DNA of 64,000 nt from Streptomyces qaidamensis (GCF_001611795.1 NZ_CP015098.1:1860001-1924000); one strand, 5' to 3'; shown: positions 8,006-17,623, numbered from the stretch's first letter. Program-made: numbers and translations. The notes: generated by a model not told the origin, from the letters alone.

Positions 8006-10810
8006 TCACCCCACCGACGAGTAGGCGACAACACCCCGCAGCAACAGATCCACTGCCTTACGGGCGTTCTTCACAACCGAGGACCCCTGCGGAGCCGCCG
8101 CAGCGATCTGCCCCAGCACATCGATGACCTGCTTGCACCACCGCACGAAGTCCCCCGCCGGCATCTCCGCCTCGCGCAGCACCTCGTCGAGCCCCTTCCC
8201 TGAGGCCCACTCGTACGCGGCCCAGGCGAAGCCGAGGTCGGGCTCCCGCTGCCCGACCCCCTCGGTCTGGGTGATCCGGAACTCCTCCTCCAGCGCGTCC
8301 AGCCGCCCCCAGATCCGCACCATCTCGCCCAGCGCGGCCTTGGCTTTACCGGACGGCACCTTCGGGGCCATCGCGTCGTCCGCGACCCGCGACTCGTACA
8401 CCAACGCCGAGACGCACGCGGCCAGTTCGGCCGGTCCGAGACCCTCCCAGACACCCTCGCGCAGACACTCGCTGGCGAGCAGGTCCAGCTCGCCGTAGAG
8501 CCGCGCGAGCCGCTTGCCGTGCTCGGTGACGTCGTCGGCGCGCAGATAGTCCAGCTCGGTCAGCAGCGCCACGATACGGTCGAACGTCCGGGCGATTGTG
8601 TTCGTACGGCCCTCGATCCGCCGCTCCAGCTGCGAGGTGTCGCGCAGCAGCCGGTGGTACCGCTCGGCCCACCGGGCGTGGTCCTCACGGTCGTTGCAAC
8701 CGTGGCAGGGGTGCGCGCGCAGCGTGGTCCGCAGCCGGGCGATCTCGCGGTCGTCGGCGGCCTGGGAACGCTGCTTGCGATGCCGCTCGGCGGGGATGTG
8801 CCCGGCCTTGGTGCGCAGCGCCGACGCGAGGTCCCGACGGGACTGCGGGGAGCGGGGGTTGAAGGACTTGGGGATCCGCATCCGCTCCAGCGGCTCGACC
8901 GGCACCGGGAAGTCCATGGACGCCAGTCGCTTCACCTGCCGCTCCGCGGTCAGCACCAGCGGGCGCGGCCCGTCGTGGTGCTCGAAGCCGCGGTGGCCGT
9001 TCGACCGGCCCGCCGGCAGCCCCGGGTCCAGCACCAGCGCCAGGCCCGCGTACTTGCCGGTGGGCACGTGGATGACGTCACCGGGCTTCAGCTTCTCCAG
9101 CGCGACGGCGGCTTCCGCGCGCCGTTGGGCCACGCCCTGCCGGGCGATCTCGTTCTCCCGGTCCTTCAGCTCGCGGCGCAGCCGCGCGTACTCCTCGAAG
9201 TCGCCGAGGTGGCAGGTCATGGAAGCCTTGTAGCCCTCAAGGCCCTCCTCGTTGCGCTGCACCTGCCGGGAGATGCCGACGACCGACTTGTCCGCCTGGA
9301 ACTGCGCGAACGACGTCTCCAGCAGTTCACGCGAGCGGTGCCGCCCGAACTGCTCGACCAGGTTGACCGCCATGTTGTACGAGGGCTTGAAGCTGGAGCG
9401 CAGCGGGTATGTGCGCGTGCCGGCCAGGCCGGCGAGGTGCTCGGGGCTCATGCCGCGCTGCCAGAGGACGACCGCGTGGCCCTCGACGTCGATGCCGCGC
9501 CGCCCGGCCCGGCCGGTCAACTGGGTGAACTCGCCCGGGGTGATGTCCGCGTGCTGCTCGCCGTTCCACTTGACGAGCTTCTCCAGCACCACCGAGCGGG
9601 CGGGCATGTTGATGCCGAGGGCGAGGGTCTCGGTGGCGAACACGGCCTTGACCAGGCCACGCACGAACAGCTCCTCGACGACCTCCTTGAAGGTCGGCAG
9701 CATGCCCGCGTGGTGGGCCGCGATGCCGCGCTCCAGGCCCTCCAGCCACTCGTAGTAGCCGAGGACGTGCAGGTCCTCCCTCGGGATGGACGCCGTGCGC
9801 TCCTCGACCAGGGCACGGACGCGTTCGCGCGCCTCCTCTTCGTTGAGCCTCAGCCCCGCGAACAGGCACTGCTGGACGGCGGCCTCGCAGGCGGCGCGGC
9901 TGAAGATGAAGGTGATGGCGGGCAGCAGCCCCTCGGCGTCGAGCCGCTCGATGACCTCGGGCCGGCTCGGCGTCCAGATCCGGGAGCGCTGGCGGCGCTC
10001 ACGCTCTCGGTCGGCGTCGCGCATGGACCGGCCGCGCCGGCGGTCCTGGTACGACGGCCGGCTCGCCTCCATGCGGGCCATGCGTGTCAGGTCGGGGTTG
10101 ACGGCCTTCCTGTGGCCCTCGCCCTCCTCGAAGAGGTCGTACATCCGCCGCCCGGCCAGCACGTGCTGGAACAGCGGCACGGGCCGGTGCTCGGAGACGA
10201 TCACCTGGGTGTCGCCGCGGACGGTGTCGAGCCAGTCGCCGAACTCCTCGGCGTTCGACACGGTCGCCGAGAGCGAGACGAGCGTGACCGACTCGGGGAG
10301 GTGGATGATCACCTCTTCCCAGACGGCACCGCGGAACCGGTCGGAGAGGTAGTGCACCTCGTCCATGACCACGTAGCCGAGGCCCAGGAGGGTCTGGGAA
10401 CCGGCGTACAGCATGTTCCGCAGCACCTCGGTGGTCATCACGACCACCGGCGCTTCGGAGTTGACGCTGTTGTCGCCGGTCAGCAGGCCCACCTTGTCCG
10501 TGCCGTAGCGGCGGCACAGGTCGGCGTACTTCTGGTTGGACAGCGCCTTGATGGGTGTCGTGTAGAAGCACTTCTTGCCCTGCCGGAGGGCGAGGTGGAC
10601 GGCGAACTCGCCGACGATCGTCTTGCCGGAGCCGGTGGGCGCGGCGACGAGCACGCCCTTCCCTTCCTCGAGCGCCTGGCAGGCCTCGATCTGGAAGGGG
10701 TCGAGACCGAAGTCGTACATCTCGCGGAAGCCCGCGAGCGCGGTGGCCTGCTCGGCTGCCCGCAGGCGGGCTGCCGCGTACCGCTCGGCCGGTGAGAGGT
10801 CCTCTGTCAT
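8006..10810 (-). CDS. Ski2/Mtr4-like DEAD/DEAH-box RNA helicase (HelY type)
   Basis: A 934-residue superfamily 2 helicase. Motif I is APTGSGKT, motif II is DEVH (VMDEVHYL), motif III is SAT, and motif VI is QLTGRAGRRG, followed by an arch/KOW-like insert and a C-terminal DSHCT domain. It resembles mycobacterial HelY and eukaryotic Mtr4/Ski2, which unwind RNA for degradation; the role in actinobacteria is not settled. The ATG at 10810 starts MTEDLSPAERYAAARL. Fifteen more residues are open upstream but have no clear ribosome binding site. Confidence 0.88.
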   Translation of the reverse strand: MTEDLSPAERYAAARLRAAEQATALAGFREMYDFGLDPFQIEACQALEEGKGVLVAAPTGSGKTIVGEFAVHLALRQGKKCFYTTPIKALSNQKYADLCRRYGTDKVGLLTGDNSVNSEAPVVVMTTEVLRNMLYAGSQTLLGLGYVVMDEVHYLSDRFRGAVWEEVIIHLPESVTLVSLSATVSNAEEFGDWLDTVRGDTQVIVSEHRPVPLFQHVLAGRRMYDLFEEGEGHRKAVNPDLTRMARMEASRPSYQDRRRGRSMRDADRERERRQRSRIWTPSRPEVIERLDAEGLLPAITFIFSRAACEAAVQQCLFAGLRLNEEEARERVRALVEERTASIPREDLHVLGYYEWLEGLERGIAAHHAGMLPTFKEVVEELFVRGLVKAVFATETLALGINMPARSVVLEKLVKWNGEQHADITPGEFTQLTGRAGRRGIDVEGHAVVLWQRGMSPEHLAGLAGTRTYPLRSSFKPSYNMAVNLVEQFGRHRSRELLETSFAQFQADKSVVGISRQVQRNEEGLEGYKASMTCHLGDFEEYARLRRELKDRENEIARQGVAQRRAEAAVALEKLKPGDVIHVPTGKYAGLALVLDPGLPAGRSNGHRGFEHHDGPRPLVLTAERQVKRLASMDFPVPVEPLERMRIPKSFNPRSPQSRRDLASALRTKAGHIPAERHRKQRSQAADDREIARLRTTLRAHPCHGCNDREDHARWAERYHRLLRDTSQLERRIEGRTNTIARTFDRIVALLTELDYLRADDVTEHGKRLARLYGELDLLASECLREGVWEGLGPAELAACVSALVYESRVADDAMAPKVPSGKAKAALGEMVRIWGRLDALEEEFRITQTEGVGQREPDLGFAWAAYEWASGKGLDEVLREAEMPAGDFVRWCKQVIDVLGQIAAAAPQGSSVVKNARKAVDLLLRGVVAYSSVG

Positions 10811-10911
10811 CGTGCTTTCGAGCGTACCGGGCCGCACTGACAACAGGACGATCATTATCCGGATCCGTTCCTGTGAAACCAGGGATCGGCGCAGCTCAGG
10901 GGCAGCGCGCC

Positions 10912-11802
10912 TCAGGGGCCGACGACCCGCACGCCCCCGCGTACGCAGCGCGCGCTCAGCGGCAGCGGGCCGAGCGGCTCGCCGTCGGCGTAGCCGGTGA
11001 CGTCCTCGGCGGCGATCTCGACCCGGGCCGACCGCAGCACGGTCACCTTCGGATGGCCGACGTGCGTGCCCCGGTACACCCTCGGGAACACCCGCAGCAG
11101 CGTAGCCCGGCTGCAGTCACCGACGACGGTGATGTCGAACAGCCCGTCGGTCAGGTCGGCGCCGGGGCAGATCCGCATGCCGCCGCCGTACGAGGAGCCG
11201 TTGCCGACGGCCACGAGGGTCGCCTCGACCTCACGGACCTCTCCGTCGTCGAGCCGAATCCGGTACGGGACGGGCCGGAACCCGGTGAGTTCGGCGATCA
11301 TCGCCAGGTCGTACTTGAGACGGCCCGTGGGCCATCGCATGCGGTTGCCGCGGTCGTTGACACGGGAGTCGAAGCCGGAGGCCAGGACCGTGCCGAACCA
11401 GCGGTCGCCCACCTGCCCGAGGTCGATGTCGCGGATCCGGCCGCACTTGAGGGCGTCGGCGATCATGCGGCCCGCGGCGGCGGGCTCCCGCACGGGCAGG
11501 CCGAGGGCGCGGGCGAAGTCGTTGCCGGTGCCGACGGCGACCAGGCCGAGCGGGGTGCGGGTGCCCGCGACGGCCCGCAGTGCGAGGCCCGCCATGCCGT
11601 CACCGCCGACGGCGATCAGCGCGCCCGTTCCGCCCTCGACGGCCGCACGCGCGCGTACGAGGGCGTCCGCGGCGTCCTCCCCGAGGACCGTCCGGACCGA
11701 GAAGCCGGCCGCCCGCAACGCGGAAGCGGCCGGCTGCGCCGCGTGGGCGCCCCGGCCGCGGCCCGCGGTGGGGTTGACGAAGAGGGTGATCTCGCTGGTC
11801 AC
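10912..11802 (-). CDS. Diacylglycerol kinase-family lipid kinase
   Basis: A 296-residue protein of the DAGK catalytic family (YegS/DgkB-like), which phosphorylates diacylglycerol or related lipids at the membrane. The NPTAGRGRG motif is near the start, the nucleotide-binding signature GGDGMAGLA follows, and the family motif GTGNDFARALGLP is intact. A GTG start is likely. It sits 31 bases after tatC on the same strand, so it may be co-transcribed with the tat genes. Confidence 0.86.
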   Translation of the reverse strand: MTSEITLFVNPTAGRGRGAHAAQPAASALRAAGFSVRTVLGEDAADALVRARAAVEGGTGALIAVGGDGMAGLALRAVAGTRTPLGLVAVGTGNDFARALGLPVREPAAAGRMIADALKCGRIRDIDLGQVGDRWFGTVLASGFDSRVNDRGNRMRWPTGRLKYDLAMIAELTGFRPVPYRIRLDDGEVREVEATLVAVGNGSSYGGGMRICPGADLTDGLFDITVVGDCSRATLLRVFPRVYRGTHVGHPKVTVLRSARVEIAAEDVTGYADGEPLGPLPLSARCVRGGVRVVGP

Positions 11803-11833
11803 GCGACCGACCCTACGATCTGCCTGGCGATCT

Positions 11834-12796
11834 TCAGGTCACGTCGTCATAACCGTTGACCCGGTCCGAGCGCTCCGAGCTCGCCTGCTCGGGCAGCGCG
11901 GCCCTGCTGGTGGTGACGGGCTCGATCTCGCCGATGTCGTCGGGGGTGAGATCCAGCTCGGAGGCCTCGTCGTCGGCGGGGCCCAGGGCCTCGCGACGGC
12001 TGCGCCGGCGGTCGTTGAGCAGGGAGAAGGCGACGGCCGCGAAGTACAGGATCCAGATCGGTGCCGCGAGCGCCAGCATGGTCAGCGGGTCGGTGCTGGG
12101 CGTGGCGATCGCCGCGAACACCGTGATGCCCATGATCATGCCGCGCCACCAGCCGAGCATGCGCTTGCCGGTGAGCACCCCGGTGAGGTTGAGCATGACC
12201 AGCAGCAGCGGCAGCTCGAAGGAGAGGCCGAAGACGAGCACCATCCGCATGACCAGGTCGAGCAGGTCGTCCAGCGGAAGGAGGTTGGACGTGCCGCCCG
12301 GTGTGAACTCCAGGAGCACCTTCGCCGTGGTGGGGAGCACCGTGTAGGCGAAGTAGGCGCCGACGATGAACAGCGGGGCGCCCGTGGCGACGAAGGCGTA
12401 GGCGTACTTCCGCTCGTGGCGGTGCAGTCCCGGCGCGACGAAGGCCCACAGCTGGTAGAGCCAGGCCGGCGAGGCCAGCACGACACCGGCCATCAGCGAC
12501 ACCTTCAGCGCCAGCGTGAAGGGGGTGAGCAGGCCGTTGATGGTGATCTGCGCACAGGGCTTCGTGCCGACCTGCGACTTGGCCAGCTCGGCGAAGGTCT
12601 TGTCACAGCCGACCGAGTCGAGGATCGGCTTGGTGATCAAGTTGATGATGTCGTTGTAGAAGAAGGCGGCGACGACCGTGACGGCGACGATCGCCAACAT
12701 CGCCTTGGCGAGCCGGTTGCGGAGCTCGCGAAGGTGCTCCGCGAGGGGCATCCGCCCCTCGGGATCCTTCTCCTGCTTGCGGGCAGACTTCAGCAA
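11834..12796 (-). CDS. tatC: Twin-arginine translocase subunit TatC
   Basis: A 320-residue polytopic membrane protein, the signal-peptide receptor of the Tat export pathway. The N-terminal motif MPLAEHLRELRNRL, followed by about six transmembrane segments, and the conserved acidic residues of the periplasmic loops mark the family. The longest frame starts with TTG at 12796; an ATG at 12751 (at MPLAEHL) is an alternative. The C-terminal tail is long and charged, as in other streptomycetes. It lies 47 bases after tatA. Tat export is heavily used in Streptomyces. Confidence 0.93.
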   Translation of the reverse strand: MLKSARKQEKDPEGRMPLAEHLRELRNRLAKAMLAIVAVTVVAAFFYNDIINLITKPILDSVGCDKTFAELAKSQVGTKPCAQITINGLLTPFTLALKVSLMAGVVLASPAWLYQLWAFVAPGLHRHERKYAYAFVATGAPLFIVGAYFAYTVLPTTAKVLLEFTPGGTSNLLPLDDLLDLVMRMVLVFGLSFELPLLLVMLNLTGVLTGKRMLGWWRGMIMGITVFAAIATPSTDPLTMLALAAPIWILYFAAVAFSLLNDRRRSRREALGPADDEASELDLTPDDIGEIEPVTTSRAALPEQASSERSDRVNGYDDVT

Positions 12797-12843
12797 CCCA
12801 CGTTCCCATCTCGTGCGGCGGGCCGGAGGTCACCGGCCCTGCG

Positions 12844-13125
12844 TCAGCGCTTGGTCGTGTCCGTGGGCTCGTTGACCGGACGCGAGCTGGTCACGTCACC
12901 GGGCGCTGCCTGGATGGTGCGCTGCGAGGGCTCGTCGTTGTTGGGCGGGCCGGCCGGGGTCGTGGAGGACTTGTTCTCGTCCTTCATCGCCTTGGCCTCG
13001 CTCTTGAGGATGCGGGCGGACTTGCCGAGCGACCGAGCCATGTCCGGAAGCTTCTTCGCGCCGAACAGCAGGATGATGACGACGAGGATGAGAATGATCT
13101 CGGGGGCTCCGAGCCTTCCGAACAT
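12844..13125 (-). CDS. tatA: Twin-arginine translocase subunit TatA
   Basis: A 93-residue protein with one N-terminal transmembrane helix (about residues 8-21), then the hinge FGAKKLPDMARSLGKS and an amphipathic helix, the pattern of pore-forming TatA. The C-terminus is polar. AGAAGG is placed well before the ATG. It is directly upstream of tatC in the same operon; tatB is not in the window. Confidence 0.94.
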   Translation of the reverse strand: MFGRLGAPEIILILVVIILLFGAKKLPDMARSLGKSARILKSEAKAMKDENKSSTTPAGPPNNDEPSQRTIQAAPGDVTSSRPVNEPTDTTKR

Positions 13126-13383
13126 AAGTCTTTACCTTCTCACCGAGGCGGCTGTGGTGGGGTGCTGTCCGACCGGTCGGACACATGTCCGAACGATCGT
13201 GCTGGCAGCGATCGTAACGCCCGGGGGTGAACGTGAGGCAATCCCTCTGCATCCCCCGTGCGTACTCCCGTCCGCGACCAGTGCCTCGTTAACCGGGCCG
13301 CGACCAGCAGAGTACCTGTCCGAACCGCCCGGGTGACAGGGCGAAGTGTCCCAAAAGCAACTCATGGCCGCCGCCCGCCGGAC

Positions 13384-13578
13384 TCACAGAGCATCCACCG
13401 ACCGGGCCGCACTCCCCGCCGCCCGCTCCAGATCCTCGGCGGCCCGGTTGATACGGCGCGCCGAGTCCGTGACCTGCCTGCCCAGGCGCTGTGCCTCCAC
13501 GAACACCCGCACGGCGAGCACCCCGAGCACGACGAGACCCACGAATCCCACGGCAACCGCGAACATCGGCCAGAACAT
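13384..13578 (-). CDS. Small single-pass membrane protein
   Basis: A 64-residue protein starting MFWPMFAVAVGFVGLVVLGV, one hydrophobic segment (about residues 4-24), followed by a charged helical tail with regular Arg/Ala/Glu spacing that could form a coiled coil. No named family was recognised. The ATG at 13578 was chosen because the frame upstream of it has no conserved character. It lies between the zinc-ribbon protein and tatA on the same strand. Confidence 0.62.
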   Translation of the reverse strand: MFWPMFAVAVGFVGLVVLGVLAVRVFVEAQRLGRQVTDSARRINRAAEDLERAAGSAARSVDAL

Positions 13579-13622
13579 GACGCCGAGCCTAGACCGTCCC
13601 GGGCGGGCGGAGGTCCAGCCCC

Positions 13623-13883
13623 CTAGACGGTGGAGTGCAGCCTGAGGGTCCGCACACCGCCGACGGTGAGCAGCTCCACGATCCGCTCCCCCGCGGGCTT
13701 GCGGACGGACGCACCGCACTCCGGGCAGGTGAAGGAGTAGAAGGTGGTGCGGCTCGTGGCGCCGATGGCCAGGCGCAGGGCGCCCGCGGCGAGCTCGAAG
13801 CACCCTCGGCAGTCGGGGCAGCCCGCCTTGAAGACGACCGGGGTCACGCTTCTCATCCCGGCGAACGCGGACTCCACCGTCAT
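13623..13883 (-). CDS. Small zinc-ribbon protein
   Basis: An 86-residue protein with two cysteine pairs, CPDCRGC and CPECG, spaced as a zinc ribbon around a hydrophobic middle (FELAAGALRLAIGA). This arrangement fits a metal-stabilised small protein; function unknown. The start is uncertain: ATG at 13883 gives 86 residues, ATG at 13856 gives 77, and neither has a strong ribosome binding site. It lies between pafC and tatA on the same strand. Confidence 0.65.
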   Translation of the reverse strand: MTVESAFAGMRSVTPVVFKAGCPDCRGCFELAAGALRLAIGATSRTTFYSFTCPECGASVRKPAGERIVELLTVGGVRTLRLHSTV

Positions 13884-14016
13884 GCCCCGCACACCGGACG
13901 TCGCCGACTCGCTCAAGCCCTCGCTCCTCTTTCTGGGGTGGTTCGCCTCCGGGGCGCCACGGCCGGTGTCGTGGTCCGGCTGTGCCGGCCGCGGACCCCG
14001 GTCGGGCGCCTGGGGC

Positions 14017-15093
14017 TCACCCGGGTCCGTCGCCGGGCCCGTCCGGAACCGCGTGCGCCGCCTGCGGCCCGCGGGCGCCGGCCTCCGCGACGCCAGCCGA
14101 CCGCTCCGCCTCGACCCCGTCGTACGCCGCCAGCGCCTCACGGGCCGCCTGCCGGGCACTGTCGGCCAGCTCCGGCGGTGAGACGATCCGGCCGTCCCGC
14201 CCGAGCCGCAGGGCCAGGCGCCGGAGCGACGCCGGGTCGGGGGTCCGCAGGGTGATACGCAGCCCGCCGTCCGGGAGCTCATCCGCACTGTCGTGCGGGT
14301 AGTACTCCGCGACCCAGCGGCCGCCGGGCCCGACCTCGACCACGACCTCCGGGTCCTCGGCCGCGGGCTGCACCAGGGCCTCGGAGAGGTCCCTCAGCTC
14401 GATCTCGGGCGGCGCCGACGGCTCGTCCAGGATCTTGATCTCGGCCACCCGGTCGAGCCGGAAGGTGCGGCGCGCCTCGGAGCGGCGGCACCAGGCCTCG
14501 ACGTACGTGTGTCCGACGCTGACCAGGCGGATGGGGTCGATCTCCCGTTCGGTCACCTCGTCGCGCGCCGGCGAGTAGTAGCGGATCCACAGCCTGCGGC
14601 GCTCGGCGATCGCCCGGTCGACGTCCGCGAAGACGCCGCCCTCCGACTCGAAGGTCACGGACAGGCGCGAACTGGCGCCCGCCGCCTCACCGGCCGCGGT
14701 CTCCACCTTGGCCGTCGCCCGCAGCAGCGCCTGCCGGTCGCTCTCGCGCAGTCCGGGGAGCGTGGAGACCGCCCGGGCGGCGACGAGCAGGGCCGTCGCC
14801 TCGTCGGCGGCGAGCCGGAGCGGCTCGGCGGCCTCCGCCGCGAGGGCGGCCGGGTTGTGCCACCAGATGCGCTCGCCGTCGGTGTCGATGTCGAGCAGGT
14901 CGCCGCCGCGGAAGCTGGTGCCGCACATGGGCAGCACATCGAGGTCGGAGACCAGCTCGTCCTCGCTGATGCCGAAGGCGCGCGCGACGTCCTCGACCCG
15001 GGCTCCGGGGCGCTCCTTCAGATAGGTCACCAGCGAGAGCATCCGCCGGGTCTGGTCGATGGCGTTCACGGGCCTGACCGGTTTGCCTGCCAC
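14017..15093 (-). CDS. pafC: WYL-domain transcription factor PafC
   Basis: A 358-residue regulator with an N-terminal winged helix (RMLSLVTYLKERPGARVEDVARAF), a central WYL domain (about residues 150-230, around RRLWIRYYSPARDEVTEREIDP) and a WCX C-terminal extension. In mycobacteria PafB and PafC act together as an activator of the RecA-independent DNA-damage response. The GTG start follows the pafB stop by 15 bases, so the pair is co-translated. The C-terminal 25 residues are low in complexity. Confidence 0.88.
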   Translation of the reverse strand: MAGKPVRPVNAIDQTRRMLSLVTYLKERPGARVEDVARAFGISEDELVSDLDVLPMCGTSFRGGDLLDIDTDGERIWWHNPAALAAEAAEPLRLAADEATALLVAARAVSTLPGLRESDRQALLRATAKVETAAGEAAGASSRLSVTFESEGGVFADVDRAIAERRRLWIRYYSPARDEVTEREIDPIRLVSVGHTYVEAWCRRSEARRTFRLDRVAEIKILDEPSAPPEIELRDLSEALVQPAAEDPEVVVEVGPGGRWVAEYYPHDSADELPDGGLRITLRTPDPASLRRLALRLGRDGRIVSPPELADSARQAAREALAAYDGVEAERSAGVAEAGARGPQAAHAVPDGPGDGPG

Positions 15094-15108
15094 TGTTTCC
15101 GCTCCCCC

Positions 15109-16086
15109 TCAGCCCTTGGCCACGGCCCGCAGCCGGTCCACCACGTCGCCCCGCAGCTCGGCGGGCTCCAGGACGACCACGTCCGGCCCGAACTCCACCA
15201 GCCAGGCGTCCAGCCCGTGGCCGTACGGAACCTCCAACTCGTCCCAGCCGTCGCCAAGTTCCCGGACGGAGGTGGCTTTCGCCCGAAGGGGGTAGCCCGC
15301 GCCCGCACGCAGCCGGATCCGCGCCGAGCGGTCGGCAACCTCCCCGGCCCAGCTCGCGACGGTCTCGCGGACGGTGACGACGTCCGGCACGGGTGCCGTG
15401 TAGCGGCCGCCGCGCGAGCGGACCTTGCCGGTGATCCGCGACAGCCGGAAGACCCGCTCGGCACCCCGGTCGCGGTCCCAGCCCGCCAGGTACCAGTGAC
15501 CCCGCCAGCACTCCAGCGCCCACGGCTCCACGTGCCGCTGCTCGGGGTGGGCGGCGGTGGCCTTGCGGTAGTCGAAGGCGACGGGCCGGCGGTCCCGGCA
15601 GGCCAACATCAGCGGCTCGAAGGCGGCCTCGTGCACGGGGATGCGCGGCTCCAGCGCGCCGTGCGACCCGTACGGGTCGACGTCCTCGGGGAGTCCGGCC
15701 GCGCGCAGCTTCTGCAGGGCGCCGCTGGCCGCTCCGGCGAGCCGGGCCTGCTGCCACACCTTGGCGGCCAGCCCGAGGGCAGCGGCCTCCTCGGCGTCCA
15801 GGGTGATGGGCGGCAGGCGGTTGCTGTCACGCCGGGCCAGGTAGCCGATCTCGCCGTCGAGGCTCTCGACGGTCTCGATGACCAGCCCGAGTTCGCGCAG
15901 GTCGTCCTTGTCGCGCTCGAACATGCGGTTGAAGGAATCATCGGAGCCGGACGCACCGCTGCCCGGCCCGAAGGCCTCGACGTAGGCCTCGATGGAGTCG
16001 CGCAGCTCACGCTTGCTGAGCGGCCGCCGAGTCCCGAGCAGACACAGCGCCAGATTCATCAGCCGCTCCGCCTTGGCAATGGCCAT
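15109..16086 (-). CDS. pafB: WYL-domain transcription factor PafB
   Basis: A 325-residue paralogue and partner of PafC. The N-terminal helix-turn-helix begins MAIAKAERLMNLALCLLGTRRPLS, the WYL domain follows around DRRPVAFDYRKATAAHPEQRHVEPW, and the WCX part ends the protein. The ATG at 16086 is preferred over the open frame that extends 27 codons upstream. The operon appears to start here, after the FKBP terminator at 16160-16187. Confidence 0.88.
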   Translation of the reverse strand: MAIAKAERLMNLALCLLGTRRPLSKRELRDSIEAYVEAFGPGSGASGSDDSFNRMFERDKDDLRELGLVIETVESLDGEIGYLARRDSNRLPPITLDAEEAAALGLAAKVWQQARLAGAASGALQKLRAAGLPEDVDPYGSHGALEPRIPVHEAAFEPLMLACRDRRPVAFDYRKATAAHPEQRHVEPWALECWRGHWYLAGWDRDRGAERVFRLSRITGKVRSRGGRYTAPVPDVVTVRETVASWAGEVADRSARIRLRAGAGYPLRAKATSVRELGDGWDELEVPYGHGLDAWLVEFGPDVVVLEPAELRGDVVDRLRAVAKG

Positions 16087-16159
16087 CGACGCGCTTCGCC
16101 TCCCTATGGTGCTTACGAGCGATGACCGTACCGCCACACGGTGGCACGGCAAAAGCCGA

Positions 16160-16187
16160 GGGCCCATGCCCGAACAGGCATGGGCCC
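16160..16187 (-). terminator. Terminator after the FKBP gene
   Basis: The inverted repeat GGGCCCATGCC / GGCATGGGCCC around a six-base loop lies 28 bases past the FKBP stop and before pafB. It separates the two transcription units. Confidence 0.75.
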
Positions 16188-16214
16188 CACATGATCGAGT
16201 CTGTCGGAGCTTGC

Positions 16215-16586
16215 TCAGACCCCGAGCAGGTCGACCACGAAGATCAGCGTCTCGCCGGCCTTGATCAGAGGCGACGGGCTCTGGTTGCCGTAGGCGAGGT
16301 GGGCGGGGATGGTCAGCTGGCGGCGGCCGCCGACCTTCATGCCCTGCACGCCCTGGTCCCAGCCCTTGATGACCCGGCCGCCGCCCAGCGGGAAGCGGAA
16401 GGGCGTGCCGCGGTTCCAGCTGGCGTCGAACTCCTCGCCGGTGCTGAAGGAGACACCCACGTAGTGCACGGTGACGGTCTGGCCGGCCTGCGCGACCGGG
16501 CCGTCGCCCTCCCAGATGTCCTTGATCTCGAGGTCCGCCGGGGGCTCGCCGCCCGGGAAGTCGATCTCGGGCTTGTCGATGCTCAC
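16215..16586 (-). CDS. FKBP-type peptidyl-prolyl isomerase, cytoplasmic
   Basis: A 123-residue single-domain FKBP that catalyses cis-trans isomerisation of prolyl bonds. The usual landmarks are present: VTVHYVG, FDASWNRGTPF, VIKGWDQGVQGM, LTIPAHLAYG and LIFVVDLLGV. No signal peptide. The GTG at 16586 is fixed by AAGGAGAG ten bases upstream; the frame itself is open for 96 more codons. It is the second gene of a tandem FKBP pair. Confidence 0.92.
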   Translation of the reverse strand: MSIDKPEIDFPGGEPPADLEIKDIWEGDGPVAQAGQTVTVHYVGVSFSTGEEFDASWNRGTPFRFPLGGGRVIKGWDQGVQGMKVGGRRQLTIPAHLAYGNQSPSPLIKAGETLIFVVDLLGV

Positions 16587-16642
16587 TTCATCTCTCCTTG
16601 TTACGTGACCTGCGTCGGGGACAGTCTCACAGACCGGCCGGG

Positions 16643-17623
16643 TCAGACCGTGCCGAGGATGTCCACCGTGAAGACCAGTGTGTTCTTGGCCAGCTCGCTC
16701 TGCGGGTTCGCGCCGTAGCCCAGCGAGGGCGGGATCACCAGCAGCACCCGGTCGCCCACGTGCTTGCCGACGAGGCCCTTGTCCCAGCCTGCCACCACCG
16801 AGCCGTTGCCGATCTGGAAGGCCGTGGCGCCCCCGTGGTCCCAGGAGGAATCGAACTTCTTGCCGTCCTCCCACTTGACGCCGGTGTACTGGGCGATGAG
16901 CCCCTGACCGGCCTCGACCCTCTTGCCGTCGCCCTTGATCAGCACCTGCTCCTTGAGATCCTTGGGAGCCTTTTCACCCTTCGGGATGGTGATGACCGCG
17001 GCCTTCTGCGACGGGGACTTCACCTCGGGCATACCCGGCTCGGAGGGCGCCTGCTCGCCCTTGGCCTCGGCCTTGGTGTCGACGCTCGCGGCACCGACCG
17101 GGTCGACCACCCAGATCAGCACGTCCTTGGCGGCGATCCCGGAGGAGGTGTTGAGGCTCTGGCCGATCAGATCACCCGCGGTGCCCTGCACCAGGATCCG
17201 GCTGCCGGGCTTCTTGCCCTTCACCGCGTCGAGGACCTTCTCGGGGAGCTGCTGGCTCGGCTTGCCGATCTGCTCGATGGACTGCCGGCGGGGAGCCTTG
17301 TCACCCGTGGCTCCCGCGGCCCAGGTGCCGCCGAGCTCCTGACCCCCGCCCCACTTCTCGACGGTCCAGTCCAGGCGGACGAAGTCCGAGCCCTTGATCG
17401 GGGTCCCGCTGCCCGCCGAGACCGTCTTGACCACGGTCTTGTCGGACGGCTTGCCGTCCTTGGGCACGGAGATCTCGGGCTTCGCCCCGACCTTCCCCTT
17501 GATCTCGGCGACGCCTCCCGCCGTGTCGCCGTTGTTCCCGTCGTCCGATCCGCACGCGGCGGTGAACAACAGGGCGGGAACGGCCAGCAACGCGGCCACG
17601 CGTCGTTTCGTGTTGTAGTTCAT
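16643..17623 (-). CDS. FKBP-type peptidyl-prolyl isomerase, secreted lipoprotein
   Basis: A 326-residue lipoprotein. The signal sequence ends in the lipobox LFTAAC, followed by a Ser/Gly/Asp linker. Two FKBP-like domains follow: a degenerate first one (about residues 70-190) and a good C-terminal one with IAQYTGV, FDSSWDHGG, VVAGWDKGLVGK and VLLVIPPSLGYG. It probably acts as a folding factor outside the membrane. It precedes the cytoplasmic FKBP by 56 bases and follows the pafA terminator. Confidence 0.88.
   Translation of the reverse strand: MNYNTKRRVAALLAVPALLFTAACGSDDGNNGDTAGGVAEIKGKVGAKPEISVPKDGKPSDKTVVKTVSAGSGTPIKGSDFVRLDWTVEKWGGGQELGGTWAAGATGDKAPRRQSIEQIGKPSQQLPEKVLDAVKGKKPGSRILVQGTAGDLIGQSLNTSSGIAAKDVLIWVVDPVGAASVDTKAEAKGEQAPSEPGMPEVKSPSQKAAVITIPKGEKAPKDLKEQVLIKGDGKRVEAGQGLIAQYTGVKWEDGKKFDSSWDHGGATAFQIGNGSVVAGWDKGLVGKHVGDRVLLVIPPSLGYGANPQSELAKNTLVFTVDILGTV

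Noticed and set aside
8519..10795. Open frame of 758 codons opposite the helicase gene
   Set aside because: Shadow of the minus-strand helicase; no domain and no ribosome binding site.
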